Shown here piece by piece: positions 62,300-64,000 of a stretch of 64,000 bases of DNA. Source of the DNA: Salinicola salarius (GTDB lineage: Bacteria > Pseudomonadota > Gammaproteobacteria > Pseudomonadales > Halomonadaceae); assembly GCF_002179555.1 (NCBI RefSeq), contig NZ_NHOU01000017.1, positions 1-64,000 of the forward strand, in the 5' to 3' direction. The translations under genes were made by a program, and so were the position numbers. The notes under the pieces are model-generated. The model worked only from the letters and a program-made list of their open reading frames with translations. It ran no database searches and was not told the origin of the DNA. Each line of letters opens with the position of its first letter. The stretch's first letter is position 1.

Positions 62300-62461
62300 A
62301 TGACTCGAGGGCGTACGGTGATCTTGCAGCGTCAGGAAGACGCAGTGCCAAGGAAGGAGTCGCGGGAAGCGATGTTCACAGGGACGCATGGCAGGATGCC
62401 ATGGCGAGTTGGCAAGGAATCGCCACGATCTAACCCCGGCCCCAGCGGCCGGGGTTTTTTT
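62300..62461 (+). ncRNA. RsmY/RsmZ/CsrB-like small RNA with GGA-loop hairpins
   Basis: A plus-strand stretch with seven GGA motifs in about 90 nt. Four are in hairpin loops: GCGTC-AGGAA-GACGC (62329-62343), TCGC-GGGAA-GCGA (62360-62372), CATGGC-AGGAT-GCCATG (62387-62403), and GGCGA...AAGGAA...TCGCC (62403-62424). Others are single-stranded (AAGGAAGGAG at 62350-62359 and AGGGA at 62380-62384). It ends in a strong terminator. This is the architecture of RNAs that sequester CsrA/RsmA. The 5' end is a guess; no clear GacA box (TGTAAG...CTTACA) is visible upstream. Confidence 0.75.
62434..62461 (+). terminator. Rho-independent terminator of the small RNA
   Basis: CCCCGGCC (62434-62441) and GGCCGGGG (62447-62454) form an 8-bp stem with a five-base loop, followed by seven Ts. 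It lies before, not after, the DUF2243 gene, so it must end a separate short transcript. Confidence 0.93.
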
Positions 62462-62512
62462 GCATCCGCCTGGCGTCGTGAAGTGAAGACGTATCTGCAC
62501 GAGGGGATCGAT

Positions 62513-62977
62513 ATGAGCGAGCGGGTTCAGCGGCGAACCGGGGCGACGATGCTGGCCGCCGTCCTGTTGGGCATCGGTATCATGGCGGCGCTCGACGAGA
62601 TCGGATTTCATCAGGTACTGGCCTGGCACCACTTCGTCGAAACCGACAACTCGGCGCTGGCGCTGGCCTCGGACGGGCTCCTGCACACGCTGGAACTGGT
62701 GATGCTGGTCATCGGTGGCGCGCTGATGCTGCGGCTCCACGAGACCGGACAGCACGCCCCCGGTTACCGAGGCGCGGGGTTCCTGCTGGGAATGGGCGGG
62801 TTCCAGCTCTTCGACGGCATCGTCGACCACAAGATCCTGGGGCTCCATCAGGTCCGCTACGTGGACAATCTACTGGTGTACGACCTCTGCTGGAACCTGG
62901 CCGGCCTGCTGCTGCTCGCCATCGGTTACTGGCTGCTGCGCCGGGCCCGGCGGGGCGAGGCGCTGAGCCAGCGGTGA
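62513..62977 (+). CDS. DUF2243 membrane protein
   Basis: 154 residues from the ATG at 62513 (GAGGGG upstream). Four TM helices with conserved histidines: LDEIGFHQVLAWHHFVE, LLHTLELVMLVIGGALML and LFDGIVDHKILGLHQVRYV. DUF2243 genes usually precede CtaG-like genes, as here (4-bp overlap), and probably act in copper delivery or oxidase assembly; this is not proven. Confidence 0.88.
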   Translation: MSERVQRRTGATMLAAVLLGIGIMAALDEIGFHQVLAWHHFVETDNSALALASDGLLHTLELVMLVIGGALMLRLHETGQHAPGYRGAGFLLGMGGFQLFDGIVDHKILGLHQVRYVDNLLVYDLCWNLAGLLLLAIGYWLLRRARRGEALSQR

Positions 62978-63729
62978 GCGGGTTCACGCTGGTTTTCGGT
63001 GCGCTGGCCGCACTCTATGCCTGGGGTTGGTGGCGAGCGAAGCGGCGCGGCCGGGGCTGGCCGCTGTGGCGGTTGGCCCTCTTCGTGGGCAGCGCGCTGG
63101 CGATCGTCGCGGTGATGTCGCCACCATCGATGCAGTGGGCGCACGATGATTTCCGCGGCCATATGGCGGTGCATCTCGTGGCGGGGATGATCGCGCCGCT
63201 GGGACTGGTGATGGCGGCGCCGGTGAGCCTGGCGCTGAAGAACGTGCCCGCGCACTGGGGCAGGCGCTGGGTCAGGTTCGTATCCCTGCCACCCATTCGC
63301 GTGTTGGGCCATCCCGTCACGGCGGCGCTGCTCAATATCGGCGGCATGATGGCGCTCTACCTGACCGATCTCTACAGCGCGATGCGCCACTCTCCCGGCT
63401 TCGCCCTGTGGCTGCACTGGCATTTCGTGGTTGCCGGGTGTCTGTTCAGTTGGGCCATTGCCGGGCCGGACCCGGCGCCGAGACGCCCCTCCCTCGAATG
63501 GCGCTTCGGCGTGCTGGTGGTATCGATGGCGGCACACGCGACGCTGTCCAAATGGATGGCCCGGTTTCACTTCCCCGCCTCGGTGCCGCTCGATCAGGTC
63601 CAGCAGGGCGCGGAATTGATGTTCTACGCCGGGGAGCTGCCGGAAGCTCTGCTGGCCTACTTGCTAGCGCGGCAGTGGGTCCGGTCGCGCTACCGGGAGC
63701 CGGCCGGGGCCCGGGGCGTGACGCCGTAA
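62974..63729 (+). CDS. CtaG-like cytochrome c oxidase assembly factor
   Basis: 251 residues with GTG start overlapping the previous TGA. About seven TM helices with conserved His residues: DDFRGHMAVHLVAGMIAPLG, LWLHWHFVVAGCLFSWAIAG and DQVQQGAELMFYAGELPEAL, typical of the CtaG_caa3 family, which helps assemble the copper sites of caa3-type oxidases. No oxidase genes are in the window. Confidence 0.85.
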   Translation: MSGFTLVFGALAALYAWGWWRAKRRGRGWPLWRLALFVGSALAIVAVMSPPSMQWAHDDFRGHMAVHLVAGMIAPLGLVMAAPVSLALKNVPAHWGRRWVRFVSLPPIRVLGHPVTAALLNIGGMMALYLTDLYSAMRHSPGFALWLHWHFVVAGCLFSWAIAGPDPAPRRPSLEWRFGVLVVSMAAHATLSKWMARFHFPASVPLDQVQQGAELMFYAGELPEALLAYLLARQWVRSRYREPAGARGVTP

Positions 63730-63735
63730 TCCCGG

Positions 63736-64000
63736 TCATGCCCCGGCATGATCGTCCTCGTCCAGCGGCAGTTGGACGTTGCCGCCGGTCCAGGTCCACC
63801 GGGTGATCTCCGGGATATCGTCGAGATGTTCGCGGATATAGGCGTGATGCTTCTGCAGTAGCGTCTGCAGATCCTCGATGAGCCCGGCGGCGCCCTCCCA
63901 CTGATCCGGCAGGTAGCGCAGGGCATCGAGCGCCAGGTGCATGCGGCTCATCTGGTTGAGTACCGTCATGTCGAACGGCGTCGTGGTGGTGCCTTCCTCC
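63736..64000 (-). CDS. Phosphoketolase, C-terminal end (runs off the window)
   Basis: The frame is open to the window edge and reads EEGTTTTPFDMTVLNQMSR, then HLALDALRYLP and an end rich in acidic residues (PEITRWTWTGGN). This is the C-terminus of xylulose-5-phosphate/fructose-6-phosphate phosphoketolase. Only about 88 residues are visible; the start is outside the window. Confidence 0.85.
   Translation of the reverse strand, partial: EEGTTTTPFDMTVLNQMSRMHLALDALRYLPDQWEGAAGLIEDLQTLLQKHHAYIREHLDDIPEITRWTWTGGNVQLPLDEDDHAGA

Noticed and set aside
62215-62433. A 72-codon open frame ending just before the terminator at 62434
   Set aside because: It has no ribosome-binding site or family resemblance. 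The same bases form GGA-loop hairpins, so the small RNA explains the region better.

Overview
The window looks like chromosome of a moderately halophilic gammaproteobacterium of the Halomonadaceae type (Halomonas, Chromohalobacter, Salinicola or similar). This is an inference from the GC-rich coding style, the gene families (PutP, betaine/hydroxyproline catabolism, EgtBD, SulP, CrcB+DUF190) and the dense stress islands. It cannot be proven from the sequence alone.

Layout. 1-6134: remains of a metal-resistance island: a copB 3' fragment cut off by an IS3-family element (505-1705), a cupredoxin, a DUF411 protein, a two-component system, pgpA, a PadR regulator with a clear palindromic operator, and a chrA stub. 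6269-14586: an eight-gene, tightly overlapping operon that encodes only the membrane arm of a complex I relative (A, H, J, K, L, M, N) plus one NuoB-NuoD-like fusion protein that has lost the Fe-S cysteines. No C, E, F, G or I subunit is present. This is my best candidate for an undescribed system. 14650-17023: egtB and egtD for ergothioneine. 17551-22434: a sulfur module (MBL persulfide-dioxygenase-like enzyme, SulP transporter, DUF442 protein, two YeeE/YedE halves, DsrE-like protein). 22435-28730: accessory DNA with a multicopper oxidase, a bicupin, a flavin amine oxidase, a 5'-nucleotidase and several decayed gene fragments. 28731-30783: a second, partly decayed copy of the SulP 3' end-DUF442-YeeE-YeeE segment, invaded by a 143-bp MITE-like element. 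30877-37337: a two-component system, a DsbG/TlpA-like/DsbD periplasmic thiol set and a Cys-rich copper-storage protein.

37532-49817: oxidoreductases, then a betaine/hydroxyproline catabolic cluster: putP-etfB-etfA, proC-tetR, and a divergent N-methylproline demethylase, a frameshifted proline-racemase-family gene and a pyrroline-2-carboxylate-type reductase. 49901-50833: a fluoride riboswitch with crcB and a DUF190 gene. 50936-62120: an arsenic/phosphate island with two converging arsenic operons (arsR-arsC-arsH-arsB-FMN reductase; arsC-arsR-gapdh-arsJ) followed by pstSCAB. 62300-62461: a probable CsrA/RsmA-sequestering small RNA of the RsmY/RsmZ type. The window closes with DUF2243, CtaG-like and the C-terminal end of a phosphoketolase.

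A second unexplained pattern is a series of short tandem repeats (12, 14 or 18 bp units, two to five copies) at gene junctions. In at least four of them the repeat unit contains or begins at the stop codon of the upstream gene.
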